64,000 bases of DNA from Gammaproteobacteria bacterium. Lineage in GTDB: Bacteria > Pseudomonadota > Gammaproteobacteria > Pseudomonadales > Cellvibrionaceae. The DNA lies in NCBI GenBank assembly GCA_021151835.1, contig JAGKWO010000031.1:1-64000 (forward strand). Direction: 5' to 3'. The notes under the pieces are model-generated. The model made no database searches and was not told the DNA's origin. It saw only the letters and a program-made list of their open reading frames with translations. Below, one piece after another: positions 28,608-38,546 of this stretch (positions are counted from its first letter, which is position 1; each line of letters begins with the position of its first letter). Made by a program: the position numbers and the translations under genes.

Positions 28608-29600
28608 ATGAAATCAGCGGTTATCCAGGCGGCTGGAAAATTGGGTGGGTATCAGGTTGCGCGTGCGCTTACCCGGCAACAACCCAAGATACTTATGTAC
28701 CACCGCTTTAGCGCCCAAAAGGCGGGCTTGGAAGTAACTGCAAATACCTTCGAGCGGCAGTTGCAATTGATCAAGCGCTACTTTAATCCCATGACCCTGG
28801 CGGACCTGGCCCAGTATCGGCAAAAAAAGGGGACCAACCCTGCCAATGCTGTGGTCATCACTGTAGACGATGGTTATCGCGATTTTTATGAAGTCGCCTT
28901 TCCGTTATTGGCGCACTACCGGGTACCTGCGACATTTTTTGTAACCACGGGTTTCGTGAATGGCGACATATGGCTGTGGCCAGACCAGGTGGACTGGTTG
29001 CTAAACAACAAGCAAGCGGGCGATTCTCTTGTTATTGCCGGTCGGCATTTTGATTTGTCACTCACTGCCGGGGAATTGTGGTGGCCGATTGTTGGGCACT
29101 TTTTGAATATTCCGGATGAAGAGCGCCGTGCGGGGCTGGTGCTCCTGGCGCAAGCCTGCAAGCTGCAACTGCCCCAGGTGGCGCCCATGCAATACAGTGC
29201 GGTGAACTGGCAACAGCTCGCGGAAATGCAGGAGCACGGCATAGAGATTGGCGGCCACACGGTCCACCATCCCTCCTTGGGGGCGATGGAAATCGACGCG
29301 GCACGCGCTGAAATTCTGCAGTCTTATACGGATATTACGCGCGAACTGGGCGAGCGACCGCGCACCTTTTGCTATCCCAACGGCCAACCGAGTGACTATT
29401 CCGAAGCGATAAAAGGCATAGTCCGGGACAGTCCCTACCTCGCTGCCGTCACCGCCTATTCAGATAGGTTTAATACCGACCTGGACTACGCCTGGCGACG
29501 TTTTGTGGGCTGCGAAGATGATTTCCAATTCCATAAGTCTTTGTTTGGCGTTGAACATTTAGGCAACCTTGCGCGCAATACCCGCCGTGCAAACTTCTAA
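28608..29600 (+). CDS. Polysaccharide deacetylase (NodB/CE4 family)
   Basis: This 330-residue protein has ILMYHRF near residue 25, the catalytic TVDDGYRDFYE near 85, and the zinc-binding HTVHHPS near 220. It is the second CE4-type deacetylase of the locus and lacks a signal peptide. It is distinct from the XrtA-type deacetylase at 1640-2536, with a different N-terminus and spacing. GGAGG precedes its ATG. Confidence 0.88.
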   Translation: MKSAVIQAAGKLGGYQVARALTRQQPKILMYHRFSAQKAGLEVTANTFERQLQLIKRYFNPMTLADLAQYRQKKGTNPANAVVITVDDGYRDFYEVAFPLLAHYRVPATFFVTTGFVNGDIWLWPDQVDWLLNNKQAGDSLVIAGRHFDLSLTAGELWWPIVGHFLNIPDEERRAGLVLLAQACKLQLPQVAPMQYSAVNWQQLAEMQEHGIEIGGHTVHHPSLGAMEIDAARAEILQSYTDITRELGERPRTFCYPNGQPSDYSEAIKGIVRDSPYLAAVTAYSDRFNTDLDYAWRRFVGCEDDFQFHKSLFGVEHLGNLARNTRRANF

Positions 29601-29618
29601 CCCTGGGAATTGCACGCC

Positions 29619-30887
29619 ATGAACAGCACAGCAATCACGCGGCGCGCGCAGCTGCTCACAGTATCCACATTCACCTTTTTTTTATTTCAGTGCTACCAGG
29701 TGGATTTTTTACTGCACATAACCGCGCGTATTCCTGGCGTTGGAGTGCTCCGCCCAACCATGTTGATGTTTCTCATCATCACCATAATGCTGTTTGCCCA
29801 AAAAGAAAAATTAACGCAGCGTTTGAACCATCCCATTTTAAAAGCCTATGGATTGTTCATCTTGATTGCTTTCCTGTCTTTGCCATTGGTGAAATATCCC
29901 GGCAGTGTCATCAAGGCGAACTTGCCGGTGTTTATTAAGGCAATCGTATTTTTATATTTCACCGCGCTTATCCTGGATACCGAGAAACGGTTTAAATGGG
30001 CGATGGTTACTTTCGTAATCTGCCAGGTGTTACGTGTGCTTGAACCGCTTTATTTAAATATTACGGACGGATATTGGGGATCGCAGACTTGGATGGACGG
30101 TGAATTTGCCAACCGCTTGTCCGGAGCTCCTCATGATGTGATTAACCCTAATGAGTTAGGCTTTGTTATTGCGACGGTTATTCCCTTCTTGCATTACTAT
30201 TTGATGCCTGGGCGATGGTTTGTAAAAATTTTTTATTTTGGCTTGCTGGCCGTTTTGCTTTACGCGCTTATTCTAACCATGTCCCGCGGTGCATTCCTCG
30301 CATTGGTCGTCGTGGGTTGGGTTGTCTTTAAAGACAGCAAAAATAAATTCATGTTGGTAATTGCCGGTGTGATCATGGTGTTTGCTGCCCTGGCGGTGAT
30401 GAATGATGCGCAGCGTGATAGGTATCTATCGCTATTCTCCTCTGAATCCAAACAATCCAAGAGTGCGGAAGGCCGCGTGAACGGCGCTATTCATGAATTT
30501 GGTGTTGGCTTGACCCGCCCCATTTTTGGACACGGTTTGGGAACCACGCCGGAAGCCAAAGCCAACAATGGATACGGCCCTCAGGCGAGCCACAACATGT
30601 ATGCTGAGATATTGATCGAAGTTGGTTTTGTTGGAATGTTTTTCTTTTTCAAATTCATCCGGCAAATTTACTTGCAGATAAAAGATCTCACGCAGCGCAT
30701 TGAACAAATGCACCCCTTCCATGCTGCTACGGCGCGCGCAGCCAAGGTCATATTCTGGATGTTTATTTTATACAGCAGTAACTATTGGGGGCTTAACCAA
30801 TACTATTGGTATCATTTTGCCGGTCTGATGGTTGCCTTGGCCTGCCTTTCGGGCGCTAGCGATACTGAAAAAGGAAAGGTTCCTTGA
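29619..30887 (+). CDS. O-antigen ligase/polymerase family membrane protein (Wzy-like)
   Basis: About 422 residues from the ATG at 29619, with ten or more membrane segments. The Wzy_C/O-antigen ligase region contains LTMSRGAFLALVVVGW and, after a periplasmic loop, GHGLGTTPEAK and ASHNMYAEILIEVG. The conserved His in the SHNxY-like motif is typical. In a locus that also has a Wzx-type flippase it most likely polymerises repeat units in the periplasm. Confidence 0.88.
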   Translation: MNSTAITRRAQLLTVSTFTFFLFQCYQVDFLLHITARIPGVGVLRPTMLMFLIITIMLFAQKEKLTQRLNHPILKAYGLFILIAFLSLPLVKYPGSVIKANLPVFIKAIVFLYFTALILDTEKRFKWAMVTFVICQVLRVLEPLYLNITDGYWGSQTWMDGEFANRLSGAPHDVINPNELGFVIATVIPFLHYYLMPGRWFVKIFYFGLLAVLLYALILTMSRGAFLALVVVGWVVFKDSKNKFMLVIAGVIMVFAALAVMNDAQRDRYLSLFSSESKQSKSAEGRVNGAIHEFGVGLTRPIFGHGLGTTPEAKANNGYGPQASHNMYAEILIEVGFVGMFFFFKFIRQIYLQIKDLTQRIEQMHPFHAATARAAKVIFWMFILYSSNYWGLNQYYWYHFAGLMVALACLSGASDTEKGKVP

Positions 30888-31999
30888 TGAAAATACTCTT
30901 GGTTATTCGATGGCCCGTAGGTGGGATTAAAACCTATCTACGCTATATTTATACGCAGGAAATATTCAAAGGTTGTGAATTTACCCTGGTTGCAACCGAC
31001 GTTGGCTTTAAAGATTTTGCCCACCAGTACCTGGTTGGGGATCACTTCGAATGTGTGCTCACCGAAGACCGTAATGACGCCCTGGTAAAAGCCTACAAGG
31101 AAATTTTGTCGCGCAAGACGTTTGACATAATCCACGCCCATGGATTTTCTGCCGGTGCGTTAATTGCTTCCGTTCCGCGCGCACTGCCTTATCCAAGTAT
31201 CATGACCGCCCACGACGTGTTTCGTACACAGCAATTTTCCGGTATTAAGGGAAAGTTGAAACTACTGGGTATTAATCTTCTCTACACCCGTTTCGATGGA
31301 GTTCATACGGTGGGTGAGGACGCCTGCAAGAATTTTTCTGAATTCGTTCGCCTGTATCCCAGGAAGAAAATAAAAAATATTGATCACGGCGTGGATGCAC
31401 AGCGCTTTGCCACCGCACAAGCGCGTGATTATCGCGCGGAGTTTGATTGCCAGGGACGCAAGATCATTGGTTTCTTCGGGCGGTTTATGTCCCAGAAGGG
31501 ATTGCTGGATGTTATCAAGGCAATGAAGCTATTGAGTGCACGCCTGGCCCCGGAGCAGATGCCCTTGGTACTGACCTTTGGTTGGGGCGGATTTATTCGT
31601 GAAGACTACGCCTTGATTGAGCAATTGGGGCTGAGTGATTATTTTCGGCAATTGCCATTTACTGATGATGTCCCCGCAGCCATAAAAGGGGTAGACCTGG
31701 TGGTTATGCCTTCCCGCTGGGAAGCCTGTGGTTTGTTAGCCATGGAAGTGTTGTGTGCGGGTAAGCCATTAATTGCAACCAATTGCATTGGCCTGCGCTG
31801 TGTTGTTGAAAACACGCCGGCAAGGGTAATTGACCCCTATAGTCCGGACCAATTGGCTGACGCCGTTCAGTCGGCGCTGGAGGACAACGATGCAGCCTTT
31901 ACCGCCTTTCAGCCTGAAGCCGTAAAGCGTTTTGATTTGCAGCGCCCAGCACTCGAATTGTACAACTACTACCTGGCTTTGCTGGAAGGTACCCCGTGA
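30884..31999 (+). CDS. Glycosyltransferase family 4
   Basis: This 371-residue GT-B enzyme has DIIHAHGFSAGALIA in the N-terminal domain, IIGFFGRFMSQKGLLDVIKAM in the C-terminal domain, and the EX7E region SRWEACGLLAMEVLCAG. It overlaps the polymerase gene by 4 bp and the next gene by 4 bp. Confidence 0.9.
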   Translation: MMKILLVIRWPVGGIKTYLRYIYTQEIFKGCEFTLVATDVGFKDFAHQYLVGDHFECVLTEDRNDALVKAYKEILSRKTFDIIHAHGFSAGALIASVPRALPYPSIMTAHDVFRTQQFSGIKGKLKLLGINLLYTRFDGVHTVGEDACKNFSEFVRLYPRKKIKNIDHGVDAQRFATAQARDYRAEFDCQGRKIIGFFGRFMSQKGLLDVIKAMKLLSARLAPEQMPLVLTFGWGGFIREDYALIEQLGLSDYFRQLPFTDDVPAAIKGVDLVVMPSRWEACGLLAMEVLCAGKPLIATNCIGLRCVVENTPARVIDPYSPDQLADAVQSALEDNDAAFTAFQPEAVKRFDLQRPALELYNYYLALLEGTP

Positions 32000-33501
32000 A
32001 GCGTCGATTGGTTTTTAATACTGCCTCCAATATTTTTACGCTCTTCCTGAAGCTGGCAATAACGTTTGTAATGACTCCCCTGCTCATTAAAAATATGGGC
32101 AACCATGACTATGGCATTTGGGAAATGGTGGGGGCGGTGATTGGTTACATGGGCATTCTGGATTTGGGAATTCGCCCCGCAGTGAGTCGATTTGCATCGG
32201 CCTTTATTGCGCAAAAAGATGAGCCTGCGTTGACCAGACTATTTGCTACGGCTTGGTATTTCCTGTTCGCGGTTGGCCTGCTTTTAGCTGTAAGCATCAC
32301 TTTCTGGGCGGTGTTTGGGGCAGACGCTTTGGCGCCAGCAGGGGAGAGTGACAATTATAAGAAGTATGTATGGTTTCTGTTGATTATCGCCATGCAAATG
32401 CTGATTGTATTTCCCTCTTACACTGCCGAAAGTTTTTTGGAGGCATATCAAGAGTATTACCTGAAGAACAATATAACCATTGTTAATTCGGTGCTCGGTG
32501 CAGTCATTTTATTCGCCTACATAACCCCGGAGAATGCCCTGGTTCTGTTGGCGTTGTGCAATGCCATAGGCATTTGCATAAAGTATATTTTCCTAGTATG
32601 GCTCATGCAGTACCGTCGCCCCTTCCTGAGTTTTCGCTGGGCCTATTTTTCCTGGGCCCAATTAAAAGAGTTATTGCGCTTCAGTATAAAAACCGTTATT
32701 CAGGGGATTGCAGGCCGCATAGAAAGCGCAACTGATTCCCTGGTAATTGGTTTTATTATGGGGCCAGCCTCAGTTCCGCTGTACAGTGTGCCCGCAAATC
32801 TGGTGGGTTATGTGCGCATGATTTCCTGGAATTTTACCCACGTGTTCATGCCGTATTTCAGTGCGTTGAATGCGCTGGACGACCAAAAGAAAATTCAGGA
32901 AGTCTATTTGACGGGCAGTAAGCTCACAGTGGCACCGACAATAATCCTGGCGATAGGAATTTTATTACTTGGGCCGGAGTTCCTGCATATCTGGGTTGGT
33001 GAGGAGATTGCCAATTCTGCCAGATCATTCCTCTGGGTGATTGTGGCTTTCATTGTGTTACCACTGTTAAACCCCATGTCCAGTCGCTACCTGACAGCGA
33101 TTGATAAACATGCGTTTCTGGCCAAGTGGCCCTTGCCCTTTGCGTTCCTTAATCTGGCCTTGAGCCTTGCATTGATTCACCCATTGGGCATTTTTGGTGT
33201 TGCTTTGGGCTCGCTGATTCCCGGCCTGATTTTCCAGCCGATATTATTGTGCGTGGTATGCAAACACATAGGTTTCAGTCCCTGGGTTTATATTCGTACC
33301 AGCCTCTTGCCCTGGTTGTTACCGGCAGTGTTAATGACATTGACTATCGTCGGATTGCAACATTATTTGGTGATAGACAGTTATGGCGTATTGGTTACCG
33401 TGGCAATGGCAGGTTCCGCGGTATTTGGTATGGTTGCATGGTGGTTTGCGCTGGATGCTGGTGAGCGCGCGCAATTAATCGGCATAGTTCGTCGCCGCTA
33501 A
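31996..33501 (+). CDS. Wzx-like lipid-linked oligosaccharide flippase
   Basis: This 501-residue protein with a GTG start has 12-14 membrane segments of the MOP/polysaccharide biosynthesis family. The N-terminus reads NTASNIFTLFLKLAITFVMTPLLIKNMG, seen in parts, followed by YGIWEMVGAVIGYMGILDLG. It should flip the undecaprenyl-linked repeat across the inner membrane. It lies between a GT4 gene and the amidotransferase gene. Confidence 0.9.
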   Translation: MKRRLVFNTASNIFTLFLKLAITFVMTPLLIKNMGNHDYGIWEMVGAVIGYMGILDLGIRPAVSRFASAFIAQKDEPALTRLFATAWYFLFAVGLLLAVSITFWAVFGADALAPAGESDNYKKYVWFLLIIAMQMLIVFPSYTAESFLEAYQEYYLKNNITIVNSVLGAVILFAYITPENALVLLALCNAIGICIKYIFLVWLMQYRRPFLSFRWAYFSWAQLKELLRFSIKTVIQGIAGRIESATDSLVIGFIMGPASVPLYSVPANLVGYVRMISWNFTHVFMPYFSALNALDDQKKIQEVYLTGSKLTVAPTIILAIGILLLGPEFLHIWVGEEIANSARSFLWVIVAFIVLPLLNPMSSRYLTAIDKHAFLAKWPLPFAFLNLALSLALIHPLGIFGVALGSLIPGLIFQPILLCVVCKHIGFSPWVYIRTSLLPWLLPAVLMTLTIVGLQHYLVIDSYGVLVTVAMAGSAVFGMVAWWFALDAGERAQLIGIVRRR

Positions 33502-33517
33502 TTATTGAGGTAATGGC

Positions 33518-35425
33518 ATGTGTGGTTACGCAGGGTTTGCATTGGGAGCTGCAGGGCAGTCCTTGGTTGACGAAGCATTGCTGGGTGCCATGGGCTCCTC
33601 TATTCGTACCCGTGGGCCCGACGCCCAAGGTATTTGGAAGGATCAGGACCTGGGCGTGGGTTTGGTGCACCAGCGCCTGGCAATTCAGGATTTGTCTCCC
33701 TTGGGTGCGCAACCCATGGCCTCAAATTCGGGTCGTTACTACATTGCTTTTAATGGTGAGATCTATAACTTTAAAAAATTAAAACGGGAATTGGAGCTGC
33801 TTGGATATTCATTTCGTGGCGGCTCGGATACCGAAGTGATGCTGGCTGCATTCGAGGCCTGGGGCCTGGAAGCAAGCTTGCCGAAAATGACGGGTATGTT
33901 TTCGTTCGCCTTGGTTGATCGCGAACAGCAGGCGTTATGGCTGGTGCGTGATCGCCTTGGCGAAAAACCACTTTATTACTCCCACGCCAATGGCCACCTG
34001 GTGTTCGGTTCGGAGTTGAAGCCGCTGATGCTGTCGCCTTATATGGAGCGGGACCTGAATCCCGGCGCTTTGGCGTTGTTGCTGCGACATAACTACATCC
34101 CTGCACCCTGGACAATATTTGCAAACACCTACAAGCTGGAACCCGCCCATTGGCTTCGTTTTAATTTGCGCGACCTCTCGCTGCCCCCGGTAAAAGAATC
34201 CTATTGGAAGCCCTCGCTGTCCTGGGATTTGCACATGACGGCGGACACCTTGCACGAACAGCTGTTGCCTTTGCTGAAAGGGGTGATCGCCGACCAGATG
34301 ATCTCCGATGCGCCTCTGGGGGCTTTCCTGTCGGGCGGAATAGATTCCTCGACTATTGTGGCGCTGATGCAGGAGCAATCGTCGCGGCCGGTCAAAACAT
34401 TTTCCGTGGGTTTTAATGTGCCGGGGTTCAATGAGGCGGAGCATGCGAAGGCGGTGGCCTCTCACTTGGGAACAGAGCACACCGAATACTATGTTGAGCC
34501 TGCCGATGCGCTCAAATTAATTCCTCGCCTGCCTGAAATATATGATGAACCCTTTGCCGATTCATCACAAATACCGACCTATATCGTGAGCCAAATGACT
34601 CGGCAAAAAGTAACAGTCGCTTTATCGGGCGATGGTGGCGATGAACTTTTTGCAGGTTACAGTCGCTATGAAAATTTTGCGCGTGCATTTGCAGCGCGCC
34701 GACGCACATCGCAGCATTTGATGTCACTCGTTCCTGCAACTGCGGTCGCTCGGTTTACGCGTTTATTAAAGGCTAACCAGTCCGCGCTGCCGCTCGCGTT
34801 GGTCGAGGAGAAAGTCAGGCGATACCAGGCCGCCTATGCGGCAAACAATGCGCGCGATTTTTATCGCACCCAGGTGGGTTATTGGCTGAATCCGGAGGTG
34901 GCGGTGCGCGGCGCAAGCCCCCTGCATTATGCGCTGAGCGACTGTGAGTTACGCACGGATGTAACAGCCACCCTGCAGTGGTGCGATATGCTTTCCTACC
35001 TTCCGGATGACATTTTGGTAAAAGTGGATCGCGCGGCTATGGCGAACAGTTTGGAAACCAGGGTTCCATTGCTGGACCATCGCCTGGTGGAATTGTCATT
35101 AAGGGTTCCCACGGCGATAAATGTGCAGCAGGGTATTACCAAGCAGCCGCTACGTCGAATTTTATATGAGCGTGTCCCGCAGACCCTGGTGGATCGCCCG
35201 AAGCAAGGCTTCGCAGTGCCCGTGGCCCATTGGCTGAAAAACGAATTGCGCGAGTGGGCTGACGATCTGTTGTCTGAAACGGCCTTGGCTGAATCTGGAT
35301 TGTTGGATGCTTCGTTGATTCGCCAGAAATGGACCGCGCACTTGCATTCCGGTCATGACTATTCGTTTCATCTTTGGTCAATACTCATGTTCCAATCCTG
35401 GTTCAGGACCTATCAACGCATATGA
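33518..35425 (+). CDS. XrtA-associated asparagine synthase-like amidotransferase
   Basis: This 635-residue protein begins MCGYAGF, so Cys2 is the class II glutamine amidotransferase nucleophile. Conserved GATase residues include RGPDAQG and FNGEIYNF. The synthetase domain follows from about residue 235, with the ATP PP-loop FLSGGIDSS and SGDGGDELFAGYSRY. This is the form found in exosortase A loci (amidotransferase 1), presumed to amidate a sugar acid of the exopolysaccharide. A uronic acid made by the TviB-like dehydrogenase would be a reasonable target; that is inference. Confidence 0.92.
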   Translation: MCGYAGFALGAAGQSLVDEALLGAMGSSIRTRGPDAQGIWKDQDLGVGLVHQRLAIQDLSPLGAQPMASNSGRYYIAFNGEIYNFKKLKRELELLGYSFRGGSDTEVMLAAFEAWGLEASLPKMTGMFSFALVDREQQALWLVRDRLGEKPLYYSHANGHLVFGSELKPLMLSPYMERDLNPGALALLLRHNYIPAPWTIFANTYKLEPAHWLRFNLRDLSLPPVKESYWKPSLSWDLHMTADTLHEQLLPLLKGVIADQMISDAPLGAFLSGGIDSSTIVALMQEQSSRPVKTFSVGFNVPGFNEAEHAKAVASHLGTEHTEYYVEPADALKLIPRLPEIYDEPFADSSQIPTYIVSQMTRQKVTVALSGDGGDELFAGYSRYENFARAFAARRRTSQHLMSLVPATAVARFTRLLKANQSALPLALVEEKVRRYQAAYAANNARDFYRTQVGYWLNPEVAVRGASPLHYALSDCELRTDVTATLQWCDMLSYLPDDILVKVDRAAMANSLETRVPLLDHRLVELSLRVPTAINVQQGITKQPLRRILYERVPQTLVDRPKQGFAVPVAHWLKNELREWADDLLSETALAESGLLDASLIRQKWTAHLHSGHDYSFHLWSILMFQSWFRTYQRI

Positions 35426-37665
35426 TGGCTGCGCAAGATGTTCACATCAGCGTCGAGGAAGTTACGCCTGAATTATTGCAGCAGGTCCAATCGCTCTATC
35501 AAAACGAGCCTTACAAAATTGCTCTGTGGGAATGGCAATTTAAACCCCGCTTTGGGCAAGTGCCCATAGCGGTAGTTGCGCGCGCGGGGGGCAGGGTGGT
35601 GGGGTTTAACGGAACCATGCCTGTGCAGATACTGACGCAGGAAGGCGAGGTTGAACCGGCAATCTGGAGCTGTGACTTTATTGTCCATGCAAACTACCGG
35701 GGCAAAGGACTTGGGGGAGCAATCAAGGATGCGCTATTTAAAACAATCAACACCCCGATAATGTCCTTGGGCATCAGCGACAGCGCCTATCCGTTGCTCA
35801 TAAAAAAGGGCGGACAGTCCCCCGTACAACTTTCAATATTTCACCGGGTGATTAAGCCGACCAACATAAAATCCCGTCTGTTTTACATCTATTCATCCAC
35901 CCGAACCTTACCAAGCCGACTACTGGGGCGCCATCGCCATACCGGTTTGGGTGTGGAGGAATTGGCCCACCTGCCGAATAAAATGGTGATCGACTTTTTG
36001 CGGAGTCGTCATCAAAAGCCCGGTGAAGCGCAGGTTCTGCGTGATTACGAATATTTGCATTGGCGATATGTGGAATACCCTTTTAATCAGCTGCCTTCAG
36101 GTCAGACGATCTATCGCTTTTTTAGCGTTGGTCGTATTGGCCAGTCGATTGCCGGATTGGTTGTTGTTCGGTTCTCCGGGCGAGGTGCATTGGAAGTTGT
36201 TGATTACCTGGGTAGCCAGGATGTAGGAATTATCGCGGCGGTTTCCGATTACCTCGCTAAAAAATTCTCTGTGGCCTCACAAATAGGCTGGAACACCAGC
36301 GCCCCCGAGCTGGCAGCCAGCCTGGTTGCCTGCGGTTTTGTCCGCAAATCCTACGTGAGCCGCTTTGTGGTGTTCAGTCAAAAACCGCTCGGGCATTGGT
36401 GTCTGTCGGCGGGGGATTCCGATGGCGACTTCTTGCGCGATGGTCGCGAATATTTTGAAGAACTCGAATGGCGCCAGGCATCTAACCCCAACGCGCATAG
36501 TGAGCAGGTATCGGTTGACCCTGAAGTACTGTTTAAAAAGTGTTGTATGTACCAGGACAACAATGGATTGGGGTTTTATGTGGTGAATTGCGCGCGGGAC
36601 TTTTCGCTATTGCGTGAGGCGTGGTCCAAGTTGCAGTCGCAGACTGCCGCCAATGCATTGTTTATGAGTTGGGCCTGGCAATACAGCTGGTGGTCTGTGT
36701 GGGGCAACAATCCGCAGTGGCGATTATTGGTTGTATTAATTTACGACCGTGAGGCCTTGGTCGGTATAGTGCCCTTATACACTTATCGTCGTTACGGGTT
36801 GAGGCACTACCAATTTTTGGGGAATGCGTGGCGACTCCAGCAGAGCGTTCGTTCTGAATATATCGGCCCCTTGTTTTTAGCAACCAGGGAGGCTGAATTA
36901 CAGGCTGCGTTCTCCCGTTTCTTTTCCCATCTCGGTGCAGGAATACTGGTTGTGCCTGATACAGTGCAGGACCATTTCCCTTCACTCCCGAGCCTCGTTG
37001 TTCGGGAGGACAAGGGCTACAAAATTTCAACGCTGGGAAATTTTGCCGTCTATGTCCAGTCTCTGAGCGCTCACACCCGGTTGAAATTGTTTGGCCGGCG
37101 TCGCCATTTGATTGACAAGGGGGCGGTACTTTCCTTTACCCAAGCCAACAACTTGCCTGATGAGCGAAACGTTTTTTTCTCCAACCTCAACGCGTTTCAT
37201 TTGTTGCGCTGGGGAAAACCCTGTTTCAATATAGAGGCGACCAGGTTTCACCAAAAAATGTTGGCGTCTTCAGAAGACATAGTGCCCCATTTGAGTTACC
37301 TGAAAGTTGATGGGTCTGTTGTTTCTGTGTCCTATAACCTCGATGCTGCGGGTGTGACCTATAACTTGCAGTCCGGCTATATTGAGCACTTCGATAAGAA
37401 AACCTCACTGGGAACCTTGCACATGGGGTACGAAATTGAACGATCATTTGAACAAAATGCTATAACCAATTTCGATTTTCTTGCGGGCCAGGGAAAAGTT
37501 GAAGACTATAAGCGGCATTACCGGGGTGCAACCGTCAGCTTTCTAACGAGGGCCTATTGCGCCAACCGATTTATTTGGTTTCTTTATTCAAATGGCACGC
37601 GGGCCAAATCACTATTCAAAGCAATTAAAAGTATGTGGCGGAGTAAAAAATGGAAGGTCCGTTAG
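35422..37665 (+). CDS. Two-domain acyltransferase: GNAT plus CelD/BcsL-like (Acetyltransf_6) domain
   Basis: The start is set at the ATG at 35422, overlapping the previous stop by 4 bp (a second ATG follows), giving 747 residues. Residues about 1-165 are a GNAT acetyltransferase domain (VVGFNGTMPVQ, FIVHANYRGKGLGGAIKDALF as acetyl-CoA site). From about 400 onward a second GNAT-like domain resembles CelD/BcsL/FemAB-type proteins (LVGIVPLYTYR, YIGPLFL, GTLHMGYEIERSFE, FDFLAGQGKVEDYKRHY). Such proteins modify polysaccharide or cell-envelope precursors. The fusion is unusual in length. The next gene overlaps its 3' end by 16 bp. Confidence 0.78.
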   Translation: MMAAQDVHISVEEVTPELLQQVQSLYQNEPYKIALWEWQFKPRFGQVPIAVVARAGGRVVGFNGTMPVQILTQEGEVEPAIWSCDFIVHANYRGKGLGGAIKDALFKTINTPIMSLGISDSAYPLLIKKGGQSPVQLSIFHRVIKPTNIKSRLFYIYSSTRTLPSRLLGRHRHTGLGVEELAHLPNKMVIDFLRSRHQKPGEAQVLRDYEYLHWRYVEYPFNQLPSGQTIYRFFSVGRIGQSIAGLVVVRFSGRGALEVVDYLGSQDVGIIAAVSDYLAKKFSVASQIGWNTSAPELAASLVACGFVRKSYVSRFVVFSQKPLGHWCLSAGDSDGDFLRDGREYFEELEWRQASNPNAHSEQVSVDPEVLFKKCCMYQDNNGLGFYVVNCARDFSLLREAWSKLQSQTAANALFMSWAWQYSWWSVWGNNPQWRLLVVLIYDREALVGIVPLYTYRRYGLRHYQFLGNAWRLQQSVRSEYIGPLFLATREAELQAAFSRFFSHLGAGILVVPDTVQDHFPSLPSLVVREDKGYKISTLGNFAVYVQSLSAHTRLKLFGRRRHLIDKGAVLSFTQANNLPDERNVFFSNLNAFHLLRWGKPCFNIEATRFHQKMLASSEDIVPHLSYLKVDGSVVSVSYNLDAAGVTYNLQSGYIEHFDKKTSLGTLHMGYEIERSFEQNAITNFDFLAGQGKVEDYKRHYRGATVSFLTRAYCANRFIWFLYSNGTRAKSLFKAIKSMWRSKKWKVR

Positions 37666-38546
37666 TTTCGATCATTATGCCAACCTACAACAGGCGGGAT
37701 TTAATCACCTTCGCAATTGACAGTGTGATCGCGCAGGATTATCCCAACTGGGAATTGTATGTTGTTGACGACGGTTCTTCTGACAAGACAGATGAATTGC
37801 TGCGCGAGCGCTATGCAGGTGAGCATAGGATTCATTATGTATTTCAACAAAATGCCGGGCAAAGTGTCGCGCGCAACCAGGGAATTGAACTTTCGCAAGG
37901 GGAGTATATTGCGTTCCTGGATTCCGATAATTTGTGGCAGCCTAACCGGCTCTCGGTTGGGGTTAGGTTCTTGCGTGAAAATCCTGATGTAGGCCTGTGT
38001 TTTGCAGATTCTATTTCGATTGATATCCATGGCAACGAAATAGGTCGAGGCAATATGAAACGCTACTCCGGGTGGGTGTTCCCCCAACTTCTGGTCGATA
38101 ATTTTGTATCGATGAATACTGTGCTCGTAAGACGCTCGATTTTGCCGTCTGGCAGACCGTTTAACCAGCTCAATCGGCTGGATGAGGATTACGAGCTTTG
38201 GTTGGATTTGTCGGTAAAAAACAAATTTCACTATATCCCTGAATTTTTGTCCCGCTATCGTATCGAGGGGAACAGGGTTTCAAATAATTTTATGAGCCGT
38301 TTGGATGCCAATGAGCGCACCGTATTGAAGACCATTGAGAAGTATGGGTTGGATATAAACCGCCCCGATTTGCGCGTTGGGATGGCCCGTCACTATTTGA
38401 GGCGCGCTGGCGTCCTTTCGGGGCAGGGGCAATTAATGGGCTGTTTAAAGGAGCTTCGAAAATCTGCCGCCTATAAAGTTTTTCCCGGTTTGTTAGCCAG
38501 GGTGGCCATCAAAAGCTTGCTGAGAAAATTTGGTTTAAAAAATTGA
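37650..38546 (+). CDS. Glycosyltransferase family 2
   Basis: This 298-residue GT-A enzyme has VSIIMPTYNRRDLITFAI, VVDDGSSDKTDELL, AFLDSDNLWQPNRL as the DxD region, and RLDEDYELWLDL as the ED motif. It overlaps both neighbours, so it is translationally coupled. Confidence 0.9.
   Translation: MEGPLVSIIMPTYNRRDLITFAIDSVIAQDYPNWELYVVDDGSSDKTDELLRERYAGEHRIHYVFQQNAGQSVARNQGIELSQGEYIAFLDSDNLWQPNRLSVGVRFLRENPDVGLCFADSISIDIHGNEIGRGNMKRYSGWVFPQLLVDNFVSMNTVLVRRSILPSGRPFNQLNRLDEDYELWLDLSVKNKFHYIPEFLSRYRIEGNRVSNNFMSRLDANERTVLKTIEKYGLDINRPDLRVGMARHYLRRAGVLSGQGQLMGCLKELRKSAAYKVFPGLLARVAIKSLLRKFGLKN

Noticed and set aside
33513..33782. Alternative frames over the amidotransferase and other GC-rich genes
   Set aside because: They are shadows of genes with clear domain evidence in another frame.
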